From assembly GCA_015680685.1 (NCBI GenBank), contig MNCI01022408.1:294019-358018 (forward strand): DNA of 64,000 nucleotides, written 5' to 3'. This stretch comes from Gnetum montanum. Taxonomy: Eukaryota; Streptophyta; Gnetopsida; Gnetales; Gnetaceae. This document shows positions 34,646-46,023 of the stretch, in pieces (within the stretch, counting starts at the first letter, position 1; every line of letters begins with the position of its first letter). Made by a program: the position numbers and the translations under genes. The notes beneath the pieces are model-generated. The model did no database searches, was not told the DNA's origin, and saw nothing but the letters and a program-made list of their open reading frames with translations.

Positions 34646-35477
34646 TGATGAACCATGATTTTTCAGGCTCTGATATTAGACTTGCAATATTAGATCCATG
34701 ATATTGGGTACGCGATATCGTGGTTCCTATGTAAGCCTATAAATACCAAATTTGGATGCACAAGAAAGGAGTCACTTAGTGTTAGAAGTAAGTGTAGAAG
34801 TAGAGTCTTTTTTGTTCATTTTTAGTTCCTCTCAACTCTTTCCCTAGTGCATGCCCATAGTGTGATGACTGTAATCGTACAGAACCTTTATTCAAGTGTG
34901 ATGTACTTGGACATGCACATGACCAGCAATAAAGATTGAGATCACTTCATCATTGCAACATTCAGTTAGTTTAATTACTTAATTGTTATTTATTATTTTC
35001 CTAAATAATATTTCTTTACCTTAATTTACTATCCTTGTTATTAAATGCGGAATGAGTGCGAATTAATCACAAGCATTTAAGTGTGACTAGTTGGTATCCC
35101 AGTAGTGTACCTAGGACATGCGCTTAGTAATCCTAGTAGTAGTACACGAGGTCCAAGATGTGTATGGATGATTATGGATGGATGCTCATCGTACTTAGGC
35201 TAACTTATATTCTCTTCTCCCATTCCCTCTTAGCTTAATCAAAGTTATTTTCCATTGTCTCTAGGAGTAGCACTAGTTTAGGACCACATCATACACCTCA
35301 CTCTAGACTAAACTGTATGTGACAAAGCAAATACTAGTCCAGGTGGGAAGATAATGAACTACAATCAACATGTAACTATCTAGATACCATAACTAGCCCA
35401 TCTGCAAAGTTCAACCAAATCATGAGTGAATGCTCGTATTCATATAGTTGAGTGTAGGGCTACCTTGCCACTCATCA
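34646..35477 (+). repeat. Solo LTR, subfamily 2 (832 bp)
   Basis: It runs from TGATGAACCATG to CACTCATCA and is flanked by ACTAC at 34641-34645 and 35478-35482, a perfect duplication. No internal element sequence is present, so it arose by recombination between two LTRs. It is closest to the LTRs of element C. The TATAAATA box is at 34738-34745. Confidence 0.93.
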
Positions 35478-35583
35478 ACTACTTTGAACATATATTTCTA
35501 TTAGGTTCTAAGGTGGCATGTTCTAGTTTAAATTTATACTTCTTCCATGCATTATTTCTTTGTTCATTTTGTAACTTATAGAT

Positions 35584-36433
35584 TGATGAGCTGTGATATC
35601 GCGTACATGATATCGCATCCATCATGCAATATCGTGTACGCGATATCGCATCCATCATGCGATATCATGTACGCAATATCGCATCCTGCCTCATCTTCTA
35701 TAAATAAGAGGTGCCACCCTTTGTTCCAAAGGAGTTAGAATTAGACCCTTAGCCAAACTCTTGCAGTTTTATTAGTTCAAAGTTAGAATAATTTCTATGT
35801 GCCTGCAGTAGAAGTCATAGAGTGAACGAATCTTTATTCGAGCAATTTGTACGTGAGCACACATTTGTGTACGGTAATAAAGACGAACTTTATGAAAAAC
35901 CTTGCAACATACAAATTATGCTAATTAGTAATTAATTATTTTTGAATGTTTAATGATTTCCTAATTAATTAATCTCTCTCTCAACCTTCGACTCTCTTAG
36001 TTAAGTACACTCAGTACGATCGCTTCGAGCATGCGTGTACTGCTTGGTAACCTAGTAACGATTAGCGTTTGGTAATCCCAACAGCGTTGCACTAGTTCAG
36101 GATGTGTATGGCAAGTGGGAACGAATACTGGTGTTAGGAACATTTAGAACTTAGTTAATGAATAGTTAATGTAAGTTAGTCACTTAGTTCTCTGCCCCTT
36201 TCCTTTATTAGCATAAGACATCAAAAAATATAAAAGCTATAAAAAATCGTATACCTCAAACTTACTTAACCATACAACCGTGACAATACAAGTAAGTTTG
36301 GAAAGACAACGATTGATTAACCTCGAGTTTTCCATGAAGGTGGGTAAGCACTTAGTCCTTGGAGTTTGATTAGATCACACATGAAACACTCGTATTCATA
36401 TGGTTGAGTGTGGGGGTACCTCGCCACTCATCA
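35584..36433 (+). repeat. Element B 5' LTR (850 bp)
   Basis: It runs from TGATGAGCTG to CACTCATCA. The U3 has three spaced dyad units between 35591 and 35685, then a TATAAATA box at 35699-35706. The 3' LTR lacks most of the dyads. Confidence 0.92.
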
Positions 36434-36434
36434 T

Positions 36435-36452
36435 TGGTGTCGTTGTCGGGGA
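36435..36452 (+). other. Primer-binding site of element B (tRNA-Asp type)
   Basis: TGGTGTCGTTGTCGGGGA starts two bases after the LTR. It differs from the plant tRNA-Asp primer site TGGCGCCGTTGCCGGGGA only by C-to-T changes. Confidence 0.88.
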
Positions 36453-36548
36453 CTTAGTTGTTTGTGCGCTACATAGAACATAGGAAATCATTCATATCAT
36501 TGGGACACTAGAGTGAACCCTTAGGGTTAATCAAAGAAGGATAAGACA

Positions 36549-38570
36549 ATGGTACATTGCACACCGAACAAGACAAGATTTCTTCTTCTTTGCATAAGAG
36601 CACTTCACCGCCTAAGACTAACACAAGAGATAGTCGGCGACATAATACACATAACCAAGATCCATCAGTTTTTCAATACTTTCGTGTGGTATATACTCAT
36701 CATGATGAGTATGTACCCGATTTCACCTTTATTCTCCACCAAGATAAACAACTACGTTGGAGAGACTTGGAGGGTAACATAGTGTTGCCCCCATACTGAT
36801 CAATCCCTAACATGCTCCTTTGTGCTCTCACACGAATAGGCATGCCACTTTTATACATGGAATACATTGCATGCAATCATAAAACAAGGTACTATCATCC
36901 CACAGAAGCACAACGTCAAAGGGACTCACGACAGGAGAGATACCATACATCCTTGAAGGGTAAATGGCCCCATAAAACTTTGCACATCTTGAGAGAAATT
37001 GAGGGTGATGAACCTGCTTCAATAGGTTCCCCACAAAATGATGTTCCTCCTCTTAATGATGGTCAGGAGGTGGTGTATCGGAATCTCCACTCCACTGTTC
37101 ACAACCCTAGTTTTGATACCCATGAACACGAAGTGTTCAACAAGGGAACACGAACACACAATAAGGGTGGATGTTCTGATTGTGATCACGATCAAGGCTG
37201 AGACCACTGAAGAGAAGGTAGAAAAAATCATCATGGAAATGGTTCTCCTTCTTCTTCACCTTCATCATCACCTTCACCCTCTCCTTTATTGTCTGGATGC
37301 AGTCATAGGAAAACCAATCGAGAGGATAAAGGAAAACAGAGTGAAAAACATCAACGAGATAGTCGAGAACGAGGATGAGGGAACTCTAAGGAATCAAGGC
37401 ATAGAAGAAGGGAGAGTATGGAATTGCGTAGACACCATAGACGCTATGAACGAGATGATCACGAAGAACCCCTACTTGCAACTAGAAGCATGCTAGATAT
37501 AACAGAGGTTGTAAGAGTTCCAACAAGGCACCAAAAGGATAATAGGATCAAGAGGTTAGACATGAATAACATCCCATGATTTGAAGGGGGATATAACACT
37601 GATCCTAAAATTCATTTACAACCATTCCATGATGCATGTGCCTTGCAAAACATAGAAAAAAAAGGGCAAAAACTGAAGCTGTTCCCAAGGATACTAGTGA
37701 AAGAAGTTGAAAGTTGGTACCGATCCTTAAAATCTGAATCCATCCGGAGGTGGAGTACAATGTTAGAACTATTTAATGATAAGTACCAAACATACTCCTA
37801 AGTTTCTAACCTATGAAAGAAAATCCAAGGATGGAAGCAAGGAGATCATGAACCCTTGGATGTTGCCATGGGCCGTTATTACGCACTATTACATTGTTGC
37901 CCTGGCCATGGTTATTCGCAGTGGGATCAACTACACCATCTTGTGGATGGACTTAGGCATGAAAAAAGAAGAACCCTTGGAACGTATGCCCAAAGAAGAT
38001 TATCAGAGCTTAGGTCTCATCAAATTCATAGATTGCTAGAGCAAGTAGCCAAAGAAGAAGGTGAGCTACGAAAGAGAGAAAGTGTGGAAGAGTACAACCA
38101 AGATCCTTCCCTCCGAAAAAGGGGAGTGAGATTCTATGAGGAGGAAGAAGAGTCACCACTCGAAGAGATGGTGAATAGGAAAACCTTGCCACTCCAAAAT
38201 TTAAAAATAGAAGTATCATCAAAGGTAGATAAAATGTGGGTCTCCCTAGATAGTAGGTTTGAAACTATTCTTAAAATTGTAGAGGAGTCTGGAAGCGAGG
38301 TAGTGACAATGACAAAAGAAAAAGAGAGAAGTGGACAATGCACGTAACAAGGGTNAAGCGAGGTAGTGACCATGACAAAAGAAAAAGAGAGAAGTGGACA
38401 ATGCACGTAACAAGGGTAAGGGAAAAATGGTCAATCATAGAAGAGGTTGTGGATTCAAACATGGAAAATGACGGTGGATGTGAGATATGTCAATATGACC
38501 ATCCTAAGGGATGTTGTCTAGTAATCTCACATCTACAAGAGTCTAGGGTGTATGCACTCAACCCATGACT
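36549..38570 (+). pseudogene. Gag of element B
   Basis: One frame runs from about 36557 to 38345 with about seven stops. It has an N-terminal region (FQYFRVVYTHHDEYVPDF near 36670) and a Ser/Pro-rich stretch (37230-37290). An Arg-rich stretch follows (about 37380-37460). The capsid-like domain has FEGGYNTDPKIHLQPFHDAC near 37580, SWYRSLKSESIRRWSTMLEL near 37715, and YYALLHCCPGHGYS near 37875. The tail has CEICQYDHPKGC near 38480. Element A gag matches throughout. The frame changes near the N at 38355, where 62 bases are repeated. An ATG at 36549 is out of frame with this reading, so the original start is unclear. Confidence 0.85.
38293..38417 (+). repeat. 62-bp direct duplication around a single N
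   Basis: Bases 38293-38354 and 38356-38417 are the same 62-bp sequence with one difference, separated only by N at 38355. Element A gag has one copy. This is most simply an assembly join with an unresolved overlap. Confidence 0.9.
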
Positions 38571-38962
38571 TAATAAATGGAAAGCACCTCGATGGTTACC
38601 TTATCCTCAAGGTAAACCAAGGCAGTTTAACCAACCCTCAACATATTATCCAAGTGGAACTCCACTAAAACCCATTGAGCAACATCAACAATGGCAAACC
38701 CACAGTCATGGGGGATGCCACCACTAAGGCAACAATACCCCTACCAGAAACTGGACCCATATGGCTACTACGTGTAGCATCCAATATCTTCACATGACTT
38801 TGTTAGTCACGTTACACCACAACATCACTACCAAGCTTGGGAGATAACCCACAAACATACCATTCTCCAAATCCATCTGCAACTCTCACACTAATAGCTC
38901 CATTACCACCTGCTCCAGCAATGAAAGGGGAACTCCCTACTTAACTATAGCAACGTAATGCC

Positions 38963-39945
38963 ATGAGGGCTATGAATCCTCAACCTACTATTGGTGTTAA
39001 CAACTGTATGAAAAAAATACCTTTCTTCAAAACCAACAGTCCAACCAAGCCCTCACAACCACATGCAGTTGAACCTCTGAATGTCTCTCCATCAATTAAG
39101 GCTTCAGAGATCTTTTCAAACCAAACACCAAGCTCAATACATATGGTTATGTTAACACATGTTGTTACGGATTGGATTAAGGTTGGCCACCTTCCCAAAA
39201 AATTCTCTAATCTTGGGAGCCCCCTAATCTATCTCCAAATCGCTAGGAATGAGCCATGTAAAGCTCTTCTAGACTCAGGTCTCGGAGTCAACTTAATATC
39301 ACAAGAGATGTACAAAGCCTGAAACCTACCTCCATTAAGGAAGAGCAATATTTGCCTAGAGCTAGTCGACCAGTCCATCACTCTTCCCTTGGGATTAGTG
39401 GAGGACATTATTACCACTGTGTGTGAATGGTTGTACCCAGCTGATTTCTTAGTGATACAAGTAAATAATGATAAATTGGACTTCCCAATAATAATGGGAA
39501 GAACATGGCTAAGTATTGTAGATGCACGCCTAGGAATCCGTGATCTTTCCCTAGAAATATCTAAGGAGAACACTTTTGGAAAGATCAAGAAGAAGAAGGT
39601 TCCATGCATTGCATACAATGATACATGGTGCAATTGCGTGCAAGGATCATGTGTTATGCAAATTTTAGCATTTACTACATGCAACTGGTATGCACAAGAC
39701 CTTAACCTACAAAAGTTCCTGTATGCAGCAGCCACACGACAAAGAGACACCTAGTGGCTAATAGCTGATCAAAAAAGCAACTTACTGACATGCATGGAAC
39801 TAATTGAGGCAATAACTTGCACTTACATCAAAAGCATAGATGCACTTGAGCAAGTCCATCGCCAACTTCCAAACCTTAACCTAGAAAACATCAACTGGGG
39901 GAAGTTGGAACTTCCTAAGAAAGTTAGACCAAAACCATAATAAGA
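38963..39945 (+). pseudogene. Aspartic protease of element B
   Basis: The frame matches the element A protease. It shows NSPTKPS near 39040, WIKVGHLPKKF near 39172, ALLDSGLGVNLIS near 39260 with the Asp-Ser-Gly site intact, VEDIITT near 39400, IIMGRTWLSIVDARLGI near 39490-39540 and KKKVPCIAY near 39590. There is one stop after MYKA at 39321. The linker after it (LTCMELIEAITCTYIKSIDA near 39785) matches element A up to 39940, after which pol is missing. Of all the domains in this family here it is the best preserved. Confidence 0.8.
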
Positions 39946-41809
39946 GATTGTTAGTCAATGTGCAACAGACTAAACCTTACCATGAATTTAGAACGATCAG
40001 TGCACATAACACCTCTGAGGAGGAACGACTCTGCTCATTATTTTGAATCTCCACCTCTGCTAACCAATTAAGGCCCTTAGTTTTTTTTACACATTTTTGT
40101 TTTAAAAATTTCTTTAACTTTTATTGTTTTTGTTTTGCAACATCGTTTATACTTTTTCATTTCTTTGTGTGATTGTTTGTTTTGCTTGCTTGTATTTTTG
40201 TTTTTGTTTTGTTTGTTCTTGTTTTTGTTTTTGTTTTTGTTCTTGTCTTTGTCTTTGTTTGTTTTGTTAGGTTCGTCACCTAATAAGCGCTCCTAATGGT
40301 GGTATGAACTGTATTCTATTGATTGCTAATGTTTGGTTTTTACCTTGGACTTATAATGTTGATAGTAAGGTATTGTTCTTTTGATATAATAGGAAATGAC
40401 TCCACGTCATCCATGCATTCATAAATTTCTATGGTCTCTTTTGGCTTGGAATTGTATAGTCCCTTTCTTAATAATAAAACTATTAACAAATTGGTGACTG
40501 GGCATTTCTCAAAATGAGGAAGGACTCAAGGACTGAAAAGGGTGTGACTTTAAGGGGATTTGATGCATTTGTGTTGGCCATTCTCTTGGGTGCTTGGATG
40601 TTTTCTTTTTGAGTTTTCCTTACCATTCTAACATTGCTCCATTATCAGGAAGCTGAGCTAATAGAAATGATAATAAGTCTTTGCATGGTGTGGTTCTCAC
40701 ACAAAAAAAAATAGTGAATTCAAAGCACACCCCTTAGATACAATAATCATTTGGGCTATAAGCACTAGTTATGGAATTAAACAAACATGTTCCCTCTAAC
40801 TAAGGCCCTTTTTCACTTCTTACTTTTCCCTTTCTCGTTTCCTCGAAATGGTGTTGACTCTTTGGCAGAAGCATTCTTGTTACTTCAAGTGGATAGATTG
40901 GCCAAGTGTATTGATGTGAAGTCACTGGATGTGGGTTGTTTGAGGCTAGATTTGGAATGAGATCTACTTAGTCACATTAACCATAAATACACAAGGGGCC
41001 GCACACCACCTTGTTCTTGGGACTCCATTCCATTCTCTTCTTCCCATCATNCGGCCCCTTGTGTATTTATGGTTAATGTGACTAAGTAGATCTCATTCCA
41101 AATCTAGCCTCAAACAACCCACATCCAGTGACTTCACATCAATACACTTGGCCAATCTATCCACTTGAAGTAACAAGAATGCTTCTGCCAAAGAGTCAAC
41201 ACCATTCCGAGGAAANGCTTATCTTTTTCCATTCTATCACTACTGAAGGATCGCTCTTGGTCATGGGGGCCCTGGTCCAATTTTTCCTAACCCCTACATC
41301 TTGGGTAGTCACTAGTGTTAAATTTCTAGAATTCGTATCAGCCATATCAAAACTTAGCCAATGGACCTTACACCAAAGCAAGGTATCACCTGTATTGTGA
41401 TTTACTTATCCTTGCTCATATGTGACTATGTTGTGTGTGCAGATGGCAATCATACAGCAATGGACTGGACCTAGAGAAAACACTCAGGATGGACTGGTGC
41501 TGGAATAGTTGTGCAAGGAAAAAAATTGATGGCACGCTTATAAATAGACAATGGAAGGTGCAATCTTGGCATCGGCAACAACACATCTTCTCCTTTTATC
41601 TCTCTCTCTTCTCTCTCAGCTACAAAATAAGGCTGGATGTCAAATGTGTATAGTGTTCACTCTTGTGGTCATGAACACTAATGTTGCCATGTATTGTAAT
41701 GTTTATCCATTCACATGTCATCCCATTCACCATTAGTATCATTCAAGTCAATAATCCCATACCTTCCCAATATTTTGTAAGGAACTCAAGGACGAGTTTT
41801 CATTTAGTC
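39946..41809 (+). other. Element B noncoding tail
   Basis: No gene is supported. It contains a TTTTTG-rich tract at 40190-40265. A segment aligns with the tail of element A. A region at 41400-41700 resembles the tail and leader text near 300-600 of element A in reverse. Two single Ns bound an inverted copy at 41052-41215. Confidence 0.7.
40838..41215. repeat. 164-bp inverted duplication bounded by Ns
   Basis: Bases 41052-41215 are the reverse complement of 40838-41001 with one mismatch. The inverted copy is bounded exactly by single Ns at 41051 and 41216. The spacer is about 50 bases. This looks like a fold-back or wrong-orientation contig piece, not biology. Confidence 0.9.
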
Positions 41810-41818
41810 ATGGGGGTA
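41810..41818 (+). other. Polypurine tract of element B
   Basis: ATGGGGGTA lies directly before the 3' LTR, as in elements A and C. Confidence 0.85.
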
Positions 41819-42577
41819 TGATGAGCCACGATATCACGTCCTGCCTCATCTTCTATAAATAAGAGGCAGTGCCCTTTGTTCCAAAGGAGTTAGACTTAGA
41901 CCCTTAGCCAAACTCTTGCAATTTTATTAGTCCAGAGTTAGAATAATTTCTATCTACATGTAGTAGGAGTCATAGAGTGAATAGATCTTTATTCGAGCAA
42001 TTTGTACCTGAGCACACATTTGTGTACAGCAATAAAGACGAACTTTATGATAAACCTTGTAGCATACAGATTAAGCTAATTAGTAATTAATTATTGTTGA
42101 ATGTTTAATGCTTTTCTAATTAATTAATCTCTCTCTCAACCTTTGACTCTCTTAGTTAAGTACACTCAGTACGACCACTTCAAGCATGCGTGTAATGCTT
42201 GGTAACCTAGTAACGATTAGCGTTTGGTAATCCCAACAGCGTTGCACTAGTTTAGGATGTGTATGGCAAGTGGGAACGAATACTGGTGTTAGGAACATTT
42301 AGAACTTAGTTAATGTAAGTTAGTCACTTAGTTCTCTCCCCCTTTCCTTTATTAGCATAAGACATCAAAAAATATAAAAGCTATAAAAAATCATATACCT
42401 CAAGCTTACTTAACCATACAACTGTGACAATACAAGTAAGTTTTGGAAGACAATGATTGATTAACCCTGAGTGTTCCACTAAGGTGCGTAAGCACTTAGT
42501 CCTTGGAGTTTGACCGGATCACTCATGAAATGCTCGTATTCGTATGGTTGAGTGTAAGGGTACCTTGTCACTCATCA
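41819..42577 (+). repeat. Element B 3' LTR (759 bp)
   Basis: It matches the 5' LTR but is 91 bases shorter, chiefly because the dyad array is reduced to one GATATC before the TATAAATA box at about 41854-41861. The TAGAT duplication follows directly. Confidence 0.92.
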
Positions 42578-42582
42578 TAGAT

Positions 42583-44391
42583 GTTTTACATCTTTCTTGG
42601 TCAACTTCTTTTCAATCATTTTAATCAAAACCTATAACCAATGATAATCATATGTTATTGAAATCTATCGATTAGCCAATCATGTGGGTGTAAACCATGT
42701 ACAAATCATTCTGGAATAAATTGTCCCTTTTGTAGTGGTGCTACACTTCTCCATAAGTTTCAATGATCCCATGCTATGGTTTTGTACTCTATATTGTATA
42801 AATCTTATTGATTCCTGTACTATTCCTTGGAAGATTTTCTACATGTCCTTTCTAGAACCATTAAAAGATAACAAAAAATACATATTTCCCTAGGATTTTT
42901 GAATGGTAGATATGTGAAATCTTGAAGTTATATTCTAGAAATATATTATATGAGATCCCTAAAGATTGGAAAAGAGTAGCAAGAACCTTTCTAAGGTCCT
43001 TAAAGAATTTTATATAAAGCCATAAACACACCTCCAAAACTTTAGTTTCTGTATTTTAAATATCACACTATCACCTTTCCATTGGACATTTTTGATCTTT
43101 CTATTGGCATTTTATACCAAAAAATGATAATACTATGTTGTTGAAGCTAACATTCCCATGCTAAGCACAAGGCCATAATTAAAAATTTTAAGTCTCATAA
43201 AAATTAAAAAAATACTATAGGCTTGCTAACCATCTAGATTATTTGTCATAATTTTATACATAAAGAAAAGTAAGCTCATCAAGATTAAGAGTCAATGGCT
43301 ACAACCTACAAAGATAGTAATGATCAAGGTCATGACCTAGGGAGGGTAGGAGACATATTAAAAAAATGTAGGCCATTTGTATATCCTAAAATTACATCAA
43401 CTTGATTATGGTTAGTGGGCCTCACTTTTGTTTTGCATCTTACCATATCAAAAACCTTTGAATATTAAATTGCCTTAAAACTAGCAAAGTAAAAGCGTAT
43501 TGAGAGGACATCGTTTATAAAGAATGGATTAAGGGTCTAGAATTTGCCAATCTTTTTCATAAAGGGCAAAAAGGAATTTGGGAGTTCGGGTATTATAAAA
43601 TCAGAAAACATTGTGCCATCCACGTACAAAACTCATCAATAGGTTTCAAGGTAGCCCTCTAATGGTAGATTCCATTGAATTCAATATTGATGTGTCCACT
43701 CCCAGAAAGAAAATAGATAAACTCAAAGTGAAAATAGCCTAATATTTGGAAGACCAGCGTCATCATTGGAGCCTCAAGCATACGTTGGCTGTAAAAGAGA
43801 CTGTAGATATGAATAGCAGATTAACATTGCACCACGTGGCAGAGAGAGTAATGGAATGTTTATTCTGCAGTTCATGCCTGTAAAAGATTGTAAATGCAAC
43901 AGATTTAATGGGATGATGATTTTCCCTATGCCAGTGAAGGCATATTGAAACTTGTGGCCATGATCCACAAACGTGGTAACATACAAGAGTCATGCTAATT
44001 TTTCACTCTGGGAGAGCGACATGCATGGCAGACTTTACGGTGCATGATTCTCCTAAGTTTCCGCAGTAAAATCGATGCTAAGTTTAGCCTGCTAACAAAA
44101 TGTCAATGATGAAATGTAATAAGATCTGCTGCCTATATTTATGAATTATAAAAATATCAACCATCGTCAGTAATGCAGTTGCTGCCAACCTTTCAGTCAC
44201 CGTTACCGTAGCTTCTAGGTTAAGAATTTCCTAAAGATTCACCTGGAACTATTTTAGCAAGTCAATACTACTTCTGACATCCTGCAGGGCCATTTTCCTT
44301 CTCAATACCTACCATGCAAACTGTGGCAGAAATGGTTAAATTAGTAATTTCGAAATCCCCGTCTCACGCATGAGAAAACCGCTATATCCTA
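42583..44391. other. Stretch with no recognised gene
   Basis: AT-rich DNA to about 43730, then a less AT-rich part. Short open frames near 43763-43993 have no recognised family. No LTR ends or repeats were seen. Confidence 0.45.
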
Positions 44392-44862
44392 ATGATGGGG
44401 GAGCCCGTCGAAAATTCTCAGCTTGCCTCTCAGTTCCGACCAAAATTCCTGCTGCAATTACCTAAATCGGCAGTAGTAGTCACAACCACTTTCTGTCGCC
44501 TAACCATACTCGCTACTCTTAGTAAGTTCACTGACATAACGGTTGCACAGGATTTCAGTTTGGAGTCTTCTGGTGCTACGATCCCATTTAGCAATGAAAT
44601 CGCCAGCCCCATTGGTTTTGGAGGAGATGCCGAACCTTCTGGTTTGGCGCCTCCCATGCTGGGCATGGTTTCCTCCGCATACATGGGCACAGCAAATCGC
44701 AGCAACCTCTCAAACAACATTGAACCGGAAAGTTTGTCATTCATTGGTCTCGGCTGCAACAAGAAACACGTAATGCTTTCAGGTCCAGCCATGCCATGTC
44801 ATAGCTCGCCTGAATCCGTTACAATCATCATCTACTGGGGTGTCGAAGGGTCCTGTTCATAA
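44392..44862. other. Overlapping open frames on both strands, uncertain
   Basis: A 156-codon plus-strand frame (44392-44862) and a 120-codon minus-strand frame (44792-44430) overlap in DNA that is richer in G+C and CpG than its surroundings. Neither translation shows a known domain. The minus frame has SMGGAKPEGSASPPKPMGLA; the plus frame has SSAYMGTANRSNLSNNI. At most one strand is likely coding, possibly as an exon, and I cannot tell which. Lack of decay here contrasts with all other coding remnants in the window. Confidence 0.3.
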
Positions 44863-45044
44863 CTTTCCTCATCATCGTCACAGTGATAGCTATAACTGGT
44901 GCGATATGCTCTTCTCCCACTGGCTCGACGCAAATGTGTAATATGCAAGATTTACAGAGGTTTTTGCTTGAATTCAAGGCGTAACCTGCTAGTTTCATGA
45001 ATCTGTGAATCAATATCTCCATGCATGATTCAGAGTCCATGCAT

Positions 45045-45343
45045 TACCAGGGACAAGCTGGAGCAGAGAAGCACTTGCGTTTGCAAGATGATGTGTGTGC
45101 GGTGGTAAGCGTTTTACAGCGGTGCGTAGGCCAAGGCAGTAGCGTGCGACATCGGCAGCAAGGGGCAGCCACTCGCAAGCTGCAGACAATCAACAATTGC
45201 GCAGGCTCAGGACACGCAAAGTCAGCAATTGCAGTAGCAACAACGCACACAAATGACGACCGACGGCATTAACGGCGACGGTGCACTGCAAGCTCTCTGG
45301 GTGGCATTACTGCTGCGCGTCTCTCAGCAACAATGCATCAACA
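45045..45343. repeat. Repeat shared with 59350-59660
   Basis: From ACCAGGGACAAGCTGGAGCA to CTCAGCAACAATG it aligns with 59350-59660. Here many CpG are kept, while the other copy mostly has TG or CA. It directly precedes the leader of element D and may be part of an LTR or upstream region of that family. Confidence 0.65.
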
Positions 45344-46023
45344 TCTTTTTGGTGTTAGGAGGACTATTTTTCAACTTTTGTTTTCCATTTCTATTTCCAA
45401 AAATATCAATTTTCACTTCTTTTCCTATTCTTGTTCTATTTTCACTTTCCGAAAATTTCATTTTCTTTGTTTTTGTTCTTAGTTATCTACTTTACAGTTT
45501 CTCAATCTTTGTTTTTCCTATTTCACTTTTATTCGAACTTTAAATTTCCTATTGCAATTTTCTTTCTTGGTGACAATCAATTATTTCTATTACTATTTGG
45601 TCTTTGCTACCTAAAACTTTCTATTTTTAATCTTACAAATTTTTTTATTTTTCAGTTTTAGTTACTTGAACATTTAGTGGCCCGTTTCTGATACTAATTT
45701 CAATTAACGATCACCCATTTTCAATTTTATTGCTTTATTTCAATGTCATTTTTAGGTCCCCAAATTTATACTCCAGTGATCCTTACCTCCTTACCTCAAC
45801 CCCAACTTTGGTGAGGTGGTTTTATTAATCATTTCCTTTTAAATTTATTTTTTTGAAATTTTGCATTTCACTTTTTTTTCTCTTAAATTTTATATATATT
45901 GCAATTTTTTGCATTTGTTTTTTTTAAAAAAATTTATATATCATATTATTTCAATGTTTCATTTTCTTTTTACTTAATTTTATAATTTTATTTTAACATT
46001 TATATTTTATAATTTTTCATTTT
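45344..46023 (+). other. Leader of element D
   Basis: Pyrimidine-rich, gene-free DNA that matches 61293-61980 in layout. It starts right after GCATCAACA, which is likely an LTR end. TTTGGTGTTAGGAGGAC follows and may be a primer site, but no tRNA was assigned. Confidence 0.5.

Larger units (their letters stand above)
35584..42577 (+). mobile_element. Element B: deletion derivative of the element A family
   Basis: The LTRs at 35584-36433 and 41819-42577 are flanked by TAGAT (35579-35583 and 42578-42582). The interior holds a primer site, gag, protease and a noncoding tail, but no RT, RNase H or integrase. The protein match to element A stops near 39940 (KLELPKKVRPKP), and the tail match resumes at once near 39950, so pol was removed by an internal deletion. 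It could have moved only with enzymes supplied by a relative. Three single Ns in it (38355, 41051, 41216) flank duplications. Confidence 0.93.

Noticed and set aside
38337-38462. Minus-strand repeated frames with HCPLLSFSF
   Set aside because: They are the reverse reading of the 62-bp duplicate around N in gag.
44392-44862. Calling the plus-strand 156-codon ORF a gene
   Set aside because: An overlapping minus-strand ORF is equally plausible, no domain is visible, and start and splice context are not decisive. It is kept as uncertain.
45253-45661. Phe-rich frames that look like membrane proteins
   Set aside because: They are translations of the T-rich leader of element D, which recurs at 61293 with different frames.
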